Assembly: GCA_003427395.1 (NCBI GenBank) | Contig: BFEA01000739.1 | Span: 63,896 to 99,157, forward strand | Direction of reading: 5' to 3' | Source of the DNA: Chara braunii | Lineage: Eukaryota > Streptophyta > Charophyceae > Charales > Characeae | DNA: 35,262 nucleotides | Shown: positions 19,658 through 30,396 of the stretch, piece by piece | Position numbering within the stretch: the first letter of the stretch is position 1 | How the letters are laid out: each line of letters opens with the position of its first letter | Notes under the pieces: model-generated | What the model was told of the DNA's origin: nothing | The model's input: only the letters and a program-made list of their open reading frames with translations | Database searches by the model: none | Position numbers and translations under genes: made by a program

Positions 19658-20239
19658 TTCTGAACTGAGTACGGATCCGGACTGTTCGGCCGACCGGTGC
19701 CTGCCCGGGGGAGGTCCCAGGCGGCCTGGCCGGGCGGGCGGCCCGGTTGGGGGCCGGGCCCCCTCAGCACACTCACCTGTAGGGGGATTTCAGACCCCGA
19801 ATGGACTTGTTTCTGCGTTGCCAGAGCCTACCGGGTCCGACCACCCCCAGAAAACGGCGCGTCGGGCCCGTGAGGCCTGCTTTTTTCTTTTGAATTTTGG
19901 AAGGCCCTCCGGCCGTCAATCATGGATGATCGACGGCCAGAGGGCCGTTCGTTTTTGGAGGGAAACAGGACGCCCCGTTTGAACAAGCGAGTGGCTTGGG
20001 CGGTCTGCATTGGGTTTCCAAACGGGGCCCCTGCTCCAGCCGCCGCGTTTTGACCACACGGAGTCCGTCGTCCAAGCAGCTGCCCGTCGTCGAAGCAGCT
20101 GCCCGTCGTCGCCATCGCCCAGGACAGCCGTCGCCCTTCGCCGGTCGCCCGTCGTCGAAGCTGCTGCCTGCCGTCGCCATCAGCTGGGACTGCCGTCGCC
20201 CGTCGTAGAAGCTGCTGCCTGCACTGCCGCCCGTCATCA
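19658..20239. other. GC-rich palindromic region
   Basis: Contains a GC-rich stretch (about 19685-19770) and a near-perfect 44-bp palindrome at 19903-19946 (21-bp arms, two mismatches, 2-nt loop). CCCCGTTTG...CAAACGGGG arms span about 19971-20034. Imperfect CGTCGTCGAAGCAGCTGCC-like repeats lie at 20067-20220. Open frames of 159 residues (minus) and 342 residues (plus) cross this repeat-rich, low-complexity DNA and are not credible genes. Confidence 0.55.
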
Positions 20240-21032
20240 AGGACTGCCGGTCTCTTCTTCTTCTTCTTCTTCTTCCCTCCTCCTCCTCCTCCTCTTATTC
20301 TTCTCATCTTCTTCTTCTTATTGTTCTCTCCTCCTCCTCCTCTCTATCTTCTTTTTNNNNNNNNNNNNNNNNNNNNNNTTTTTTTTTACATTCGTTCCTG
20401 ATAGGTCGCGAGATAAACAGCAGGTAAGGAAAAAAAGAAACTGCTCCGATCGTCATCTTCTTCTTCTTCTTCTTCTTCTTCTTCTTCTTCTCTCCTCCAC
20501 CGCCTTCCCTCGTCTTCTTCTCCTTCCAATTCTCTCCTCCTCTACGCCCATCTTCTTCTTCTTCTTCTTCTTCTTCTTCTTCTTTTCTCGTCCGCCTCCC
20601 CCTCATCTTCTTCTCCTTCAGCTTCTCTCCTCCTCCTCTCCCGCCAATCTTCTTCTTCTTCTTCTTCTTCTTCTTCTTCTTCTTGTTGTAGGACCGCCGC
20701 CACAGCCCGTCGCCATACCCCGCCAGCACACCATACCGCCCTGCCGCCGCCGCCATCTTCTCCATCGTATTGCAGGTCGCCTGAGGCGCCGCAGGTTAAA
20801 AAAAAAAAAAAAAAAAATCTTCATCTTCTTCTTCTTCTTCTTCTTTTCTCCTTCGCCTCCCCCTCATCTTCTTCTCCTTCCTCATCTCTCCTCCTCCTCT
20901 TCCGCCCATCTTCTTCTTCTTCTTCTTCTTTTTCTTCTTCTTGTGGACCGCCGCCACAGCCCGTCGCCATACACCGCTCCCACACCATACCGCCCTGCCG
21001 CCGCCACCATCTTCTCCATCGTATTCGCAGGG
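20240..21032. repeat. (TTC)n arrays with tandem duplication and assembly gap
   Basis: Repeated CTT/TTC arrays (20248-20275, 20453-20490, 20550-20585, 20647-20685, 20823-20845, 20908-20941) with CTCC-rich spacers. A unit of about 190-205 bp recurs: 20583-20787 and 20844-21032 share GCCTCCCCCTCATCTTCTTC, ACCGCCGCCACAGCCCGTCG and CCATCTTCTCCATCGTATT. A run of 22 N at 20357-20378 marks an assembly gap in the array. Confidence 0.88.
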
Positions 21033-21378
21033 TCGTGAGGTCGTGTGAGGCCCCAACCTAGTATATACTCGGTATCACATATGCAGCAAAACAGCAGCCA
21101 ACATACATGCAGAGTCCCCAATACCCATAACTCCCCCCCCCTCCCCTCACACCAGACAACCTAAACCAAAATCAAAATTTTATTGCAGATTCGGGGTCCT
21201 CTCGCCGAGCACAGTACCCCACCCTCAAAAAATATATATGTATATTTCTGGGCTGTTTTTTGGCCCGCCCGGTTTGCCCGAGCCACCTGCCCGGGCCTCG
21301 CCCGGCCGGGCGGCGTCCATACTCAGCTTCTGAATCCATATATCAATCCATAGGTATTCAGAAAGAACAAGAGAAGAA
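21033..21378. other. Unassigned sequence with GC-rich palindromes
   Basis: No gene is recognised. There is a C-run (about 21128-21137) and a CCCGGCC-rich block (21260-21315). Confidence 0.5.
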
Positions 21379-21698
21379 GCATGCATTGTGCACAGCAGCA
21401 TACCGACATAGTTTACCATGCATGCAGCATGCATTGTGCAGAGAAGCATACCGACATAGTTTACCATGCATGCAGCATGCATTGTGCAGAGAAGCATACC
21501 GACATAGTTTACCATGCATGCAGCCGTAGTTTACCGTGCATGCAGACATAGTTTACCATGCATGCAGCCGTAGTTTACCGTGCATGCAGCCGTATTTTAC
21601 CGTGCATGCAGCCGTAGTGTACCGTGCATGCAGCTGTAGTTTACTGTGCATGCAGCCGTAGTTTACCCTGCATGCAGACGTAGTTTACCATGCATGCA
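21379..21698. repeat. Two-level satellite with RY (CATGCATGCA) motifs
   Basis: Three 48-bp units (21379-21426, 21427-21474, 21475-21522) are followed without a break by eight 22-bp units (21523-21698). The 22-bp unit is close to the last part of the 48-bp unit. Every unit ends TGCATGCA. CATGCA is the RY element bound by plant B3-domain regulators of the ABI3/FUS3/VAL type, giving at least eleven sites in 320 bp. There are no spacers, so this is not a CRISPR array. Confidence 0.93.
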
Positions 21699-21739
21699 GA
21701 CGTGAACCAAGCAGGAATGAGGCAAAGCAACGAAAAGCA

Positions 21740-21912
21740 ATGGTGAGCAAGAGCAAACGTAAACCTTGCCCGAAGGAACCTGAGATGAAGCAAGGAAGAA
21801 AGACGACTCCGCGTCCAAAAAAAATAAAAAAGAAAAGAAGAGGTATTGTTTTCTGGATGGTATGCATATGTTCAGTCGTGTTCAAAGTTTTTGTTACCTC
21901 TTTTCTTTTCAG
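21740..21912 (+). other. Candidate basic exon with short intron (weak)
   Basis: ATG at 21740 opens a frame rich in Lys/Arg/Pro (MVSKSKRKPCPKEPEMK and on to PKKIKKKRR). GAG|GTATTG at 21841-21848 could be a donor, and a pyrimidine tract with CTTTTCTTTTCAG ending at 21912 a good acceptor, giving a 70-bp intron that abuts the first LTR-like bases of element B. The composition is A-rich and no homology is recognised, so chance is quite possible. Confidence 0.2.
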
Positions 21913-22766
21913 GCCACCACACAGCGCGAGTTGGTTGAAAGAACCCAGGCCCTGGGCCGCCTGTTTGCATGTATCGAAGGCAGGCCCTGGGCTGGATATG
22001 GGATGTGGGCCAAACACAGGCCGAAGGCCGTTGGGCACAAGCAACCACCTCAGGCCCTGGGCCTGATTTGTTTAGGACTGGGCCTCAGCCTACCGGGGCC
22101 TACCGGAAGCTTCTTGGGAAAAGCCCAGCGCAGCCACCGGGGCCTACCGGAAGCTTCTTGGGAAAGGCCCAGCGCAGCCTGGCACAGAAGGCGGGCAGGC
22201 CAGTTCCATGTAGCGAAGGGCCTGCCTCCGCATTGGACATTCGGATGTTGGCTGCATGCTGCACAAGCGCTGCTGCGCTGAAGCTGGCCAGCGCTCACGC
22301 GCTCACGGGCGAGCTGGAAGGAGCAGGCAGCCATAGCCGAGCTGCGCTGCTGTGAACTGGGTGAGGCGCAGGGTGGTCCTCGGGTGCATGTGGCATCTGT
22401 GTGTTGGGGAACGAGGTTGTTAGTGATGCGAGAGACATACCTGATGCTGGAAGCGTGCGACATTGGCCACTATCTGCTCGTACTTCGGGAGAGCTGTTGT
22501 CGTCATCTTCGACATTGTAGTCTAGGCTAGATAGGATCTGCCATCTGTAGTCTGGGCGCCGAGCGCCAGATAGGGTATCAACATTGGTTCTTCGTTGATG
22601 ATGATGACGAGACTATTCCAGCATTGTCAATTATGAGCTTTTGGTGTGCTCTTATTTGGTGAAAATCGTGATGCAATTCTGCTATTGGTTCGAGGTCACG
22701 ACTATCTAGTCTTATGTGTATGATGCTGTTTGATTGCTGAAGTTCGCTATTGCTCATCTCCTTGCA
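21912..22766 (+). repeat. 5' LTR of element B, truncated at its start
   Basis: Matches the A LTR from GGCCACCAC onward and ends CTTGCA directly before the primer site. The first ~130 bp are missing or replaced. It has an internal 44-bp tandem duplication (22092-22135 and 22136-22179) starting ACCGGGGCCTACCGGAAGC. Confidence 0.82.
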
Positions 22767-22769
22767 ATT

Positions 22770-22781
22770 TGGTATCGGAGC
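22770..22781 (+). promoter_or_regulatory. Primer binding site, element B
   Basis: TGGTATCGGAGC, identical to A, three bases after the LTR end. Confidence 0.85.
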
Positions 22782-24050
22782 TGTGGTACGTTGCGCTTAT
22801 CTGGCGCTTGTCTTCTGCCTATGCGGTACATACATGAGGTCTGCTTGGTGAGCGAGGCAGTAGGTGGTGTGTAGTGAGGAGGGCGGAGACATGGTATGGC
22901 GACCCGGGAGGAGAGGGGAATTGCCAGGAAGGCTACAGTGTGTATATTGGGCGTTCGCAGTGTGATAAGAACTATCTGGTGGTTGATTGATGCTGAGGTG
23001 GAACGACGATATAATGCTGGTTGTTCCGAGGCAATGATTGGTCATTGCAATCGACGTCAGGTCATCCGGTGAGAATATTTGTGGTTGGGGGCAGCTATAN
23101 TGAGGTACGTTGCTCTTAACCTTATCTACCTTCTTCATCACTTCTTACCATGAGGTTGTGAGTTCCTTCTTAAGAGTCCTCTCATGTGAGGTGTCGTGTG
23201 CGCTCAACCTTGAGAGTCGGCATTGCTCACCTGGAGCATCTGGAAGGAGAGGGCGGTGCTTTCTGAAGGGCCCTGGACGGAGCACTGGGTCACGGTCACC
23301 ATGCCAACCCACCGGGAATAGAGCACGCATGCTTTGCTGCTTTGTCCTTGTCTACTTGCTGCGCTCATAGAAGGGGTACTGCAGGGCAGGCCAGCCCCAT
23401 GGGAGAGACAAGTACCGGGCGTCTATAAATAAACACCGACTAGGGAAACCATTGGCTGTGATCGTCGTCCTGCTGCGACGTAAAATAATTCCTGATAACA
23501 CTTGGGGGCGGTCATTAAATTGCCTCTCGATCAGCCAATTGGTGTGAGGCTCGCTGCACACGAGGATAAACAAAAGTGCAGGGCGAGACAACTCAGCAGA
23601 TAGTCGGGGCACAGGGGCGGGCCGTGTGCACACCTTTAGTCACGCACGCTAAACCAGATTGCTCAGGGACGCTGATGCCAAGTGACAATCAAGGGGAATT
23701 GGGGAAGGGGTCGATTCCAGATGACAAGTTTGAGTAAGATCCCATGCTGCAAACAGACCCAACAAATGATACTGTTTTTATTTTGATTAGTTAGGTGTAC
23801 CACCATTGACATCGGACACACAACATAGTTTAGAACTGACTTTGTTCATTGTGCTTTCTGTTTGCGAGCGAGGCAAAGTAAAATGGTATTATTTGTAGGA
23901 ATCTGAACTTTTATGCTGGACTCGAACATTAGTCTCTAATACAGCTGCTGATTATTCATATCGGTCTATACATGTCGCTGCGGTAGGCATCCATTGCGTG
24001 GCCTAGTGTAGACGGTCTGCAGTTCTGTATCATAGGGACACCACAAGTGA
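22782..24050 (+). other. Untranslated leader of element B
   Basis: About 1.27 kb that aligns with the leader of element A (1905-3146) with many differences. There is a single N at 23100. No protein is credible. Confidence 0.72.
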
Positions 24051-26018
24051 GGATGAGCGGATCATGTGATTGGCTAGACGATTGATAGCCCACTTGGCCT
24101 TACGACCAGAGGGCGACAAATATCTGTTCCGCCAGCTTAGGGAGAGGCGGCAGCAGCAGAGGAGAGCTAGAGCAGCAGAGAAGAGCTAGAGCAGCAGAGG
24201 CTAGCAGGGAGCTAGTAAGGGAAGCCGCAGCTTCGGAAGCCATGACCACTTCTGCACAGCAGACTTCTCAGGCTGGTAGTTGAGGATCTGTAGGGTCAAC
24301 GATCGTGCAGACCCAGAGTCAGTTGGCTGGAGTTATGGCAAGCCAGCCATTGGTGTTGTCACCCAAGGAGATCGCCATACAGCACGCTGCCCTGCAAGAG
24401 GCACAACTACAAAAGGCTTTAGGAGAGATTAAGGCAGAAAAAGAAAGAATGATTAGAAGAAGAGCCAGGTTGCAGCGGCGACAAGCGGACATTTGTGAAT
24501 TAGAGGAGATGGACCCACCGGAGTTGGATGATCCGGTGAGGGCCCTGAGGTCGGTCTTGTTAGGAGTAGTAGAGATGCAAGACTAGCAGACGACAATCTT
24601 ACAAGACATCTAGCAGAGTCTGGCCGTCTTGGTCGGACGAGCGGAGGCGGCACCATAACTGTCCGGCCTTAATGCCTGGCCCGTTGTACATCCTCCTCCT
24701 TCTGTTCCTCCGGTGACTGGGGTATCCCCATATATCGCTCCAGTATCGGTTCAGCCTGTCTCCCCGGGTATGCCGTTAACAGAAGGGCTCTCAATAGGTC
24801 CTAGTTTACAGGTTCCTGTACGGACAGTGTTTACCCAACCTCCGTCGCATGTTGCCGTAAGTGTGCAGCCTGCTGTCTCGCAGCTTGTACAGCCAGAGGG
24901 TACACAGCCCCTGCAGTCAGTGCAGCAGCCTTTGTCACACGGTCCACAACCCAGACTGATGCAGGGGCCGGGACAAAGTCAGTGGGTACCGAAAACGGCC
25001 ATCGCCGCTTCGAAACCCTTTACAGGGGATAAGAGGGGCGAAGACCTCGACATGTGGTTGAGGGCATTGCCGGTCTATGTCAAGTGCAAACTTACCTTGC
25101 CGCACGAGGAAGTGTTTGTGGCTGCCTCCTATTTAGAGGGGTGTGTAGCACGATGGTTGAGTGGTTTAGTGCAGCTACAGGGGTACGGTCATGACTTTCA
25201 CGCTTGGGCGGTCGCCCACAAATTGGACGACTTTCTCAAGTTGGTGAAAGATGGGTGGCACGATCCTCGGGAGGCCCAAAAGACCACTGATGCGATCTTG
25301 ACACTGCACACAAAGCATTTTAAGTCTGTAAGAGAGGCCAGTGATGTTGTAGAGTGCTGATCTGTCCCTGGGGTGCGCTATGACCCCGAGGTCTTACTCA
25401 CCTCCTACTTGAGATGCTTTCCCATGCCTCTCAGGAATCAGTTGGCAGGTGAGGCCAGCATCAATATGCACAACTTTCCCTCGTTCAGCAAGAAGGCCCT
25501 AGACTATGAGGCAAAGATAGGGCATGGAAATAATCCCACGACGGATGGTAGGAAGAAGTTACTGCCGCCCAATTGGAAGGCGAAGGGCCGCATTATGTTC
25601 GTCGACAACGATGGTTCTATCATCGATTTGGGCGACGATTTTCAGTCGGGAGTAGGTTCAGAGGCTGGCAGCGTAGAGGCTTCAGGGGGTGGAGTAGTCG
25701 CTGTAGCAGCACAGAAAGGTGAGGCGACTGGTAGACGCCGTGGAGGTTTTCGGTCAAGGAGTCAAGTTGACCCCAATGCTTTTCCATGGGAGAAAGCGGT
25801 CTCACTAAGGATGTGTGGAGAGATCGGTACATACGGCAGACTTGTATTCCTTGTGGCGAATATGGCCATAACCAATTTGAGTGCCGAAATAAGAAGGTGA
25901 CCGAGAAGATCTCGCCTACGATGGGGCAGGTGTTGGGATCGTCCACTCTCGTTGGCAGCAATGTGGCTAGCACTTCTCGCACTACTTCGGGAAACACGTC
26001 GGGCCAGTAGGAATAGTA
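24051..26018 (+). pseudogene. gag: gag of element B, disrupted
   Basis: The region matching the start codon of A no longer has an ATG. The N-terminal part has a TGA at about 24068 (CGA in A) and a 19-bp duplication (GCTAG at 24166 and 24185) that shifts the frame. Intact blocks are 24305-24586, then 24713-25360 with WVPKTAIAASKPFTGDKRGE, LTLPHEEVFVAASYLEG and LSGLVQLQGYGHDF, then 25373 onward. The zinc knuckle CIPCGEYGHNQFEC (CX2CX4HX4C, about 25845-25886) is intact here, unlike in A. In-frame stops at 24584 and 24611 and a frameshift near 25355 are further breaks. The end is at TAG TAG 26013-26018, as in A, with an extra TAG at 26008 that has AAG in A. Confidence 0.87.
25989..25995 (+). promoter_or_regulatory. 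Putative -1 ribosomal frameshift site, element B
   Basis: GGGAAAC in the gag phase (TCG GGA AAC), in the same place relative to the zinc knuckle and the TAG TAG as in A. The flanking codons differ between copies, but the heptamer and its phase are conserved, and the -1 frame stays open (GPVGIVVVLARVEVV). Confidence 0.6.
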
Positions 26019-26700
26019 GTTGTTCTTGCTAGGGTCGAGGTGGTGGACACACCCTCACATCCGGAGAGATGGCCTAAGCGACTAACTCCATCGTCGTCTC
26101 TGTTTGATGAATGTGTGGGAGTCCTTAGAGGAGCTATGAGGAGGAGTGGTCTAGAATAGACTCGCTAGCTTCTTGGACGACATTGGTCAAAGCACCAAGG
26201 GTGAGATGTTCACAGTGAGGTGGTCATTGGCGGCCGCAAGGCCAGGGCCTATTATGACACTTGCTCGACACGAAACTTCATTAGTCGCGAGTGCGTTGAG
26301 AGGTTGCGCTTACAGGGGCAAGTGAAGCGTGTGAGTCAACCTGTGGAAGATTTGTGCCAACGAACGTGCATGGCAGTCAATGACTACCTCCAGGATGTTA
26401 AGTGTTGTTTCCCGTATGCGGGAGGGGAACTGAGACATCGTTTCTCGTTCCTAGTGAGCGATGAACTTCCCATGGATATCTTGTTAGGTATGTACTACCT
26501 CTCTATGGCAATGCCCCAATTCGGTTGGGACCCAGAAGTGGTCAAACACACTTTGCCAGGTGGAGGGACCGCCAGATTACGAAAGTTCAAAGCTAGTAGT
26601 CTGATCAAGTCCTATCGATGCATGTATGCGGCCGCGTTCTATAATTATTATAAGCAATATCAGGAGGAGGGTATGTATCTAGTTTATGTCCATGCTGGAG
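26019..26700 (+). pseudogene. pol: pol of element B, protease
   Basis: An indel near 26060-26110 breaks the N-terminal part. From 26220 it is open: VVIGGRKARAYYDTCSTRNF with the active-site-like DTCST at 26256-26270, then RECVERLRLQGQ and the C-terminal DELPMDILLGMYYLSM. The frame runs on toward RT. DTCST matches A exactly, so a Cys in place of the usual Gly was present in their common ancestor. Confidence 0.8.
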
Positions 26701-27353
26701 GCGAGCCGGTGAAAATGCCGCCGGAGATAGAGGGAGTTGTTGCTAAATACCCTGATCTATTTGAAGAGACGACAGGGGTTGTTGAGAGGGAGGTCGTCCA
26801 TGCGATAGAGATTATCCAGTGTTTAGCATTCCAAAGGGTAGGATCTATCAGATGTTTCGAGGTGAGCTTGATGAGCTTCGCCGGCAGCTCAAGGAACTCG
26901 TAGAAAAAGGTTGGATCCGACCGAGTGTTTCTCCTTATGGGTCTCCAGTCCTATTTGTACTCGAGAAAAAGGAAGGAACACTTAGGATGTGCGTTTGACT
27001 ATAGGGGCCTCAATGCCATCATTGTCAAGAACAGAGAGCCCTCCCACACATTGATTACTTGCTAGATAAAGTGCAAGGGTGTCGGTACTTCATTAAGATA
27101 GATGTGAAGTCCGAGTACCATTAGATTGCAATCCAAGTACATTCTATACGAGTTTGTGGTAATGCCTTTCGGCGTTTGCAGTGCTCCTAGCACCTTTGAG
27201 CACGCTATGAATGAGATATTTCTTGACTACTTGGATAAGTTTGTCATCGTGTACCTCGTTGACATACTTATTTTAGTAAGACAGTTGAGGAGCACGTTGC
27301 GCACTTGGACATAGTCCTTAATCTTCTGCAACAACACAAGTTCAAGATCAACG
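26701..27353 (+). pseudogene. pol: pol of element B, reverse transcriptase
   Basis: Same motifs as [17 protein letters not shown], then a frameshift near 26820, [10 protein letters not shown], an extra T at about 26995 in the [10 protein letters not shown] motif, FIKIDVKSEYH with a TAG at 27122 (CAG in A), a deletion where A encodes the TAFQT segment, MPFGVCSAPSTFEHAMNE, and YLVD at 27252-27263. The Asp-to-Val change in the catalytic motif would inactivate the enzyme. Confidence 0.86.
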
Positions 27354-28114
27354 GTGAGAAGTGCGAGTTTGGCCTCACCCGTGTCTTGTACTTGGGTCAT
27401 GAAATTTCTGCGGAGGGATTATGACGCGAAGGTGGCCAGCATTTGTGACTGGCCGCGTCGTCAGTCCGTGACTGAGATGAGGTCTTTCTTAGGGATGATC
27501 GACTACTATCGCAACTTCGTGAAGAACTATAGCATAGTTGTTGCCCCTTTGACCGACCTAACTCGCCTTCACACCCCATGGGAGTGCACAAACATATGCG
27601 AGGCTGCTTTCAAATATCTGCGTTGACACATCATGAGGTCTTGAAACTTCCTGATCCTGACAAGCCATTTATAGTAACTACGGATGCTAGCCAATATGGC
27701 ATAGGCGCCGTACTTGCACAACAGGAGGGCAAAAAGTTGAGGCCGATAGAGTACATGTCCAAAAAGATGCCCTCTCAAAAGTTGGCCAAGTCCACATGTG
27801 AGAAGAAGCTCTATGCGATCTGCAAGGCGCTCACCCATTGGAGGCACTATCTCCTTGGGAGGTTCTTCTACGTCAGGACTGATCATCAGACCCTGAAGTG
27901 GATGAGAACCCAACCTGTGCTCTCCGATGCTCTCAAGCGTTGGATTGAAGTCATAGAGCAGTCTGACTTCAAGCCTCAATACATCAATGGCGAGTACAAT
28001 AAGGTTGTTGATGCGCTATCACGGAGACCTGATTTTTCAGGTGCGCTGATTACTGAGTTCGATCTTACGGACGATGTTACTCGCTCCTTTGTGGAAGCCT
28101 ATCGCGAGGACTAG
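27354..28114 (+). pseudogene. pol: pol of element B, RT connection and RNase H
   Basis: Contains the thumb/connection (MIDYYRNFVKNYS) and, from about 27578, a well-preserved RNase H: VTTDASQYGIGAVLAQQEGK, EKKLYAICKALTHW, VRTDHQTLKWM, and NGEYNKVVDALSRRPDF. It is more intact here than in A. A frameshift near 27620 joins the blocks, and an in-frame TAG at 28112 replaces CCG of A. Confidence 0.87.
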
Positions 28115-28990
28115 TTCATGTCTGAGATCATACACAGATTTGAGGCGAAGGATGAGAAGACTTCTGCCGAGTTCGAGTTGGTCAACGACTTGTTGTTCCG
28201 TGAGAAGGCAGGGAATAAACGGTTGTGTGTCCCAAATAGAGTCTTTGCGTAGTTTATTTTTAGGTGAATGTCATGATGCCACCGACCATTTTGGCTATAA
28301 AAAGACAACCAATCTGCTGTAGCGGTTCTGGTGGCCCACGATGATGCGAGATGCCGAGCTGTACGTGGAGACTTGTCAGGTCTGTCTGAGGGACAAGCCA
28401 CGTACTCGGGCTCCTCTTGGTCTCTTGAAGCCCCTTCCAATTTCGGAAAGGCGTGGTGAGAGTTTGTCCATGGACTTCATGGATACATTGGTAACCAACA
28501 AGAGCGGGATGAGGCATATCTTCGTCATCGTGGATAGATTTAGTAAGTATGGTAGGGTGATAACCATGCTAAAGATTGCAAAGACCGAGTACGTAATCAA
28601 ACTTTTTAAGGAGAACTAACTCAAGGATTTTGGTCTGCCTAAGCCAATTGTGAGTGACAGGGATGTTCGATTCACCAGTGAGTTGTGGAAGGCCGCTGCT
28701 GCTGAACAGGGAACACCGTTGCAGATGACCTTTGGGAATCACCTAGAGGCCAATGGCCAAGCTGAGCAACTGAACCGCGTTGTATAACACCTACTGCGGC
28801 ATTACATCATCCCAATCAGGTGGACTGGGATGAGAAGCTTGCTCTCATCGCCAACCTGTACAATAACAATGTACACAGCGCCACCTGTGTGAGCCCAAAT
28901 AGGTTACTACTGACCTAGACTGCCCTTAGATTTTCTCCTTCGTGAACCAGCCAACTGCTGCACCGAGAACCTTAAGAGTTTGCTTATCGT
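28115..28990 (+). pseudogene. pol: pol of element B, integrase
   Basis: Zinc-binding module (GECHDATDHFGYKKT ... CQVCLRDKP) and catalytic core with SMDFMDTL, SDRDVRF and the Glu of ANGQAEQLNR. Stops at about 28321 (TAG; CAG in A), 28617 (TAA; TGG in A) and 28785 (TAA; CAA in A), plus frameshifts near 28250 and 28810-28920, break it. Confidence 0.85.
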
Positions 28991-29575
28991 TACGAATGGA
29001 AGATGCAACAGGCAGTAGAACAGATGCAAAAGGCGTAGGCGGCAATGATAGAATCTGAAAACAGACACCGCCGCCCATCTACATTCCAGGTTGGGGACAG
29101 AGTTTGGGTTAAGTCCTTAAAATTGGGACAGGAGCACGGGATCTCCCGCAAGCTCATGCCTGAATACTTTGGACCATGGGAGGTTTTAGACATTGTCGAG
29201 ACTGATCTGGATGGGCCGTCTTATGTAATCCGGATCCCAGGTCATCTCTGCACATATCCTGTCTTTCACTCCTCTAAGCTTGCGCTCTTCAAGGAAACAG
29301 ACCAGTTCCCCTCGTGTCGCTCAATGCTGCCCTCAACCATGGACGGAGAGTTGGACATCGATGACATCGTGGATCACAGGGAGCTGCGATGTCAAGACCG
29401 ACCGACAGGGGACGTCCTTCGGAACCGAAGCTGTAGTACCGCGTTCGGTTCCGACATCATATTGATCCAAAGGAAGATCGATGGTTCACCACGGAGGAAC
29501 GCATGCAGACCTCTCCTCAGGTTGTAGCGCAATACGAGATCTCTGCAGAAATAAAGGCGCCCGATGAGTGAAGAC
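28991..29575 (+). pseudogene. pol: pol of element B, integrase tail and chromodomain remnant
   Basis: From 29045 it reads ESENRHRRPSTFQVGDRVWVK, then EYFGPWEVLDIVE, IRIPGHLCTYPVFHSSKL and MDGELDIDDIVDHREL, as in A. The frame is lost near 29390, so the chromodomain part (29430-29530) can be recognised only by DNA similarity to A. Confidence 0.8.
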
Positions 29576-29604
29576 TGAGCTTCTCAGAGGACTGGTCAAG
29601 CTAT

Positions 29605-29615
29605 GGAGGAGGGAA
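29605..29615 (+). promoter_or_regulatory. Polypurine tract, element B
   Basis: GGAGGAGGGAA, all purine, directly before TGCGAGGCC of the 3' LTR. Confidence 0.8.
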
Positions 29616-30018
29616 TGCGAGGCCACAGCCTCGATGAGCCCCTTTCAGGCCCTGTTAAGCAGCACGTCGGCCGCCCTAAGTGAAGGCAGGCTCGATGAGG
29701 ACCTGAGGGCCCCTATTTTGGCCACCACGCAACTAAGGAAATTCAGGCAGTTGCGCAGTGCCAGTTGGTTGAAAGAACCCAGGCCCTGAGCCGCCTGTTT
29801 GCATGTATCAAAGGCAGCCCCTGGACTGCATACGGGATGTGGGCCAAGCACAGGCCGAAGGCAGTTGGGCACAAGTAACCACCTCAGGCCCTGGGCCTGA
29901 TTTGTTCTTGACTGGGCCTCAACCTACCGGGGCCTACTGGGTGTGGCGCAGGGTGGTCCTTGGGTGCATGTGGCATTTGTGTGTTGGGGAACGAGGTTGT
30001 GAGTGATGCGAGAGACAA
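29616..30018 (+). repeat. 3' LTR of element B, truncated and internally deleted
   Basis: Begins TGCGAGGCCACAGCC and follows the A LTR to CCTACTGG (about 29940), then jumps to GTGTGGCGCAGGG. About 250 bp present in the 5' LTR (about 22106-22357) are missing. LTR similarity ends at GAGAGAC (about 30017), followed by unrelated sequence. Confidence 0.82.
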
Positions 30019-30396
30019 CAGGGCTATGCGGAGTCTCGCAAGTTGTCCATGGTGGTAGTAGAATAAACAAAATGAACTGCTATCCCTCTTTGTGTCTTCT
30101 CTCTTTTATAACTCCCCTCTCGGTGGTCATTTGTGCTTTAGGTGCTGGTGGAAGATGGACCATGTAACCCTTCAGAGCCTGAGAATGTGCCAACGTCTAA
30201 GACCCACACCTCATCTGGTGCCACGATCCCTACACTTGTTAAAGTCGCTAATGTGAGAATTTTGGCATCCGCGCTGTCCGCGGACCTACCGGCCAGACTG
30301 CCCGAATTGCCCCTTGATCTTAAGATTTTAATATCGCGCGGCGAACCAGGCCCGACTGCCCGATCTTAAGATTTTAATAGCGCGCGACGAACGAGG
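30019..30396. other. Unassigned sequence with short repeats
   Basis: No gene seen. ATCCCTACACT...TTAAA.TCGCTAA.GTGA at 30227-30260 recurs at 34203-34236, so both belong to one dispersed repeat. A 36-bp unit beginning GATCTTAAGATTTTAATA occurs at 30316-30351 and 30362-30397. Confidence 0.6.

Larger units (their letters stand above)
21912..30018 (+). mobile_element. Element B: second, more decayed copy of the A family
   Basis: Same order as element A: 5' LTR (start truncated), primer site, leader, gag, pol with protease, RT, RNase H, integrase and remnants of the chromodomain, polypurine tract, and a 3' LTR that is cut off. It aligns with A over gag and pol but has different breaks, so comparing the two shows which base is ancestral at many positions. 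It carries more stops and indels than A, including YLVD in place of YLDD in RT. Target duplications cannot be found because both outer LTR ends are lost. Confidence 0.9.

Noticed and set aside
20010-21038. 342-residue plus-strand frame, and minus-strand frames opposite
   Set aside because: Runs of Ser/Leu/Phe or Lys/Arg/Glu come from TTC arrays, and the frame crosses a gap of Ns. No domain is seen.
21523-21698. Regular 22-bp repeats as a CRISPR-like array
   Set aside because: Units are directly adjacent with no spacers, and the context is eukaryotic.
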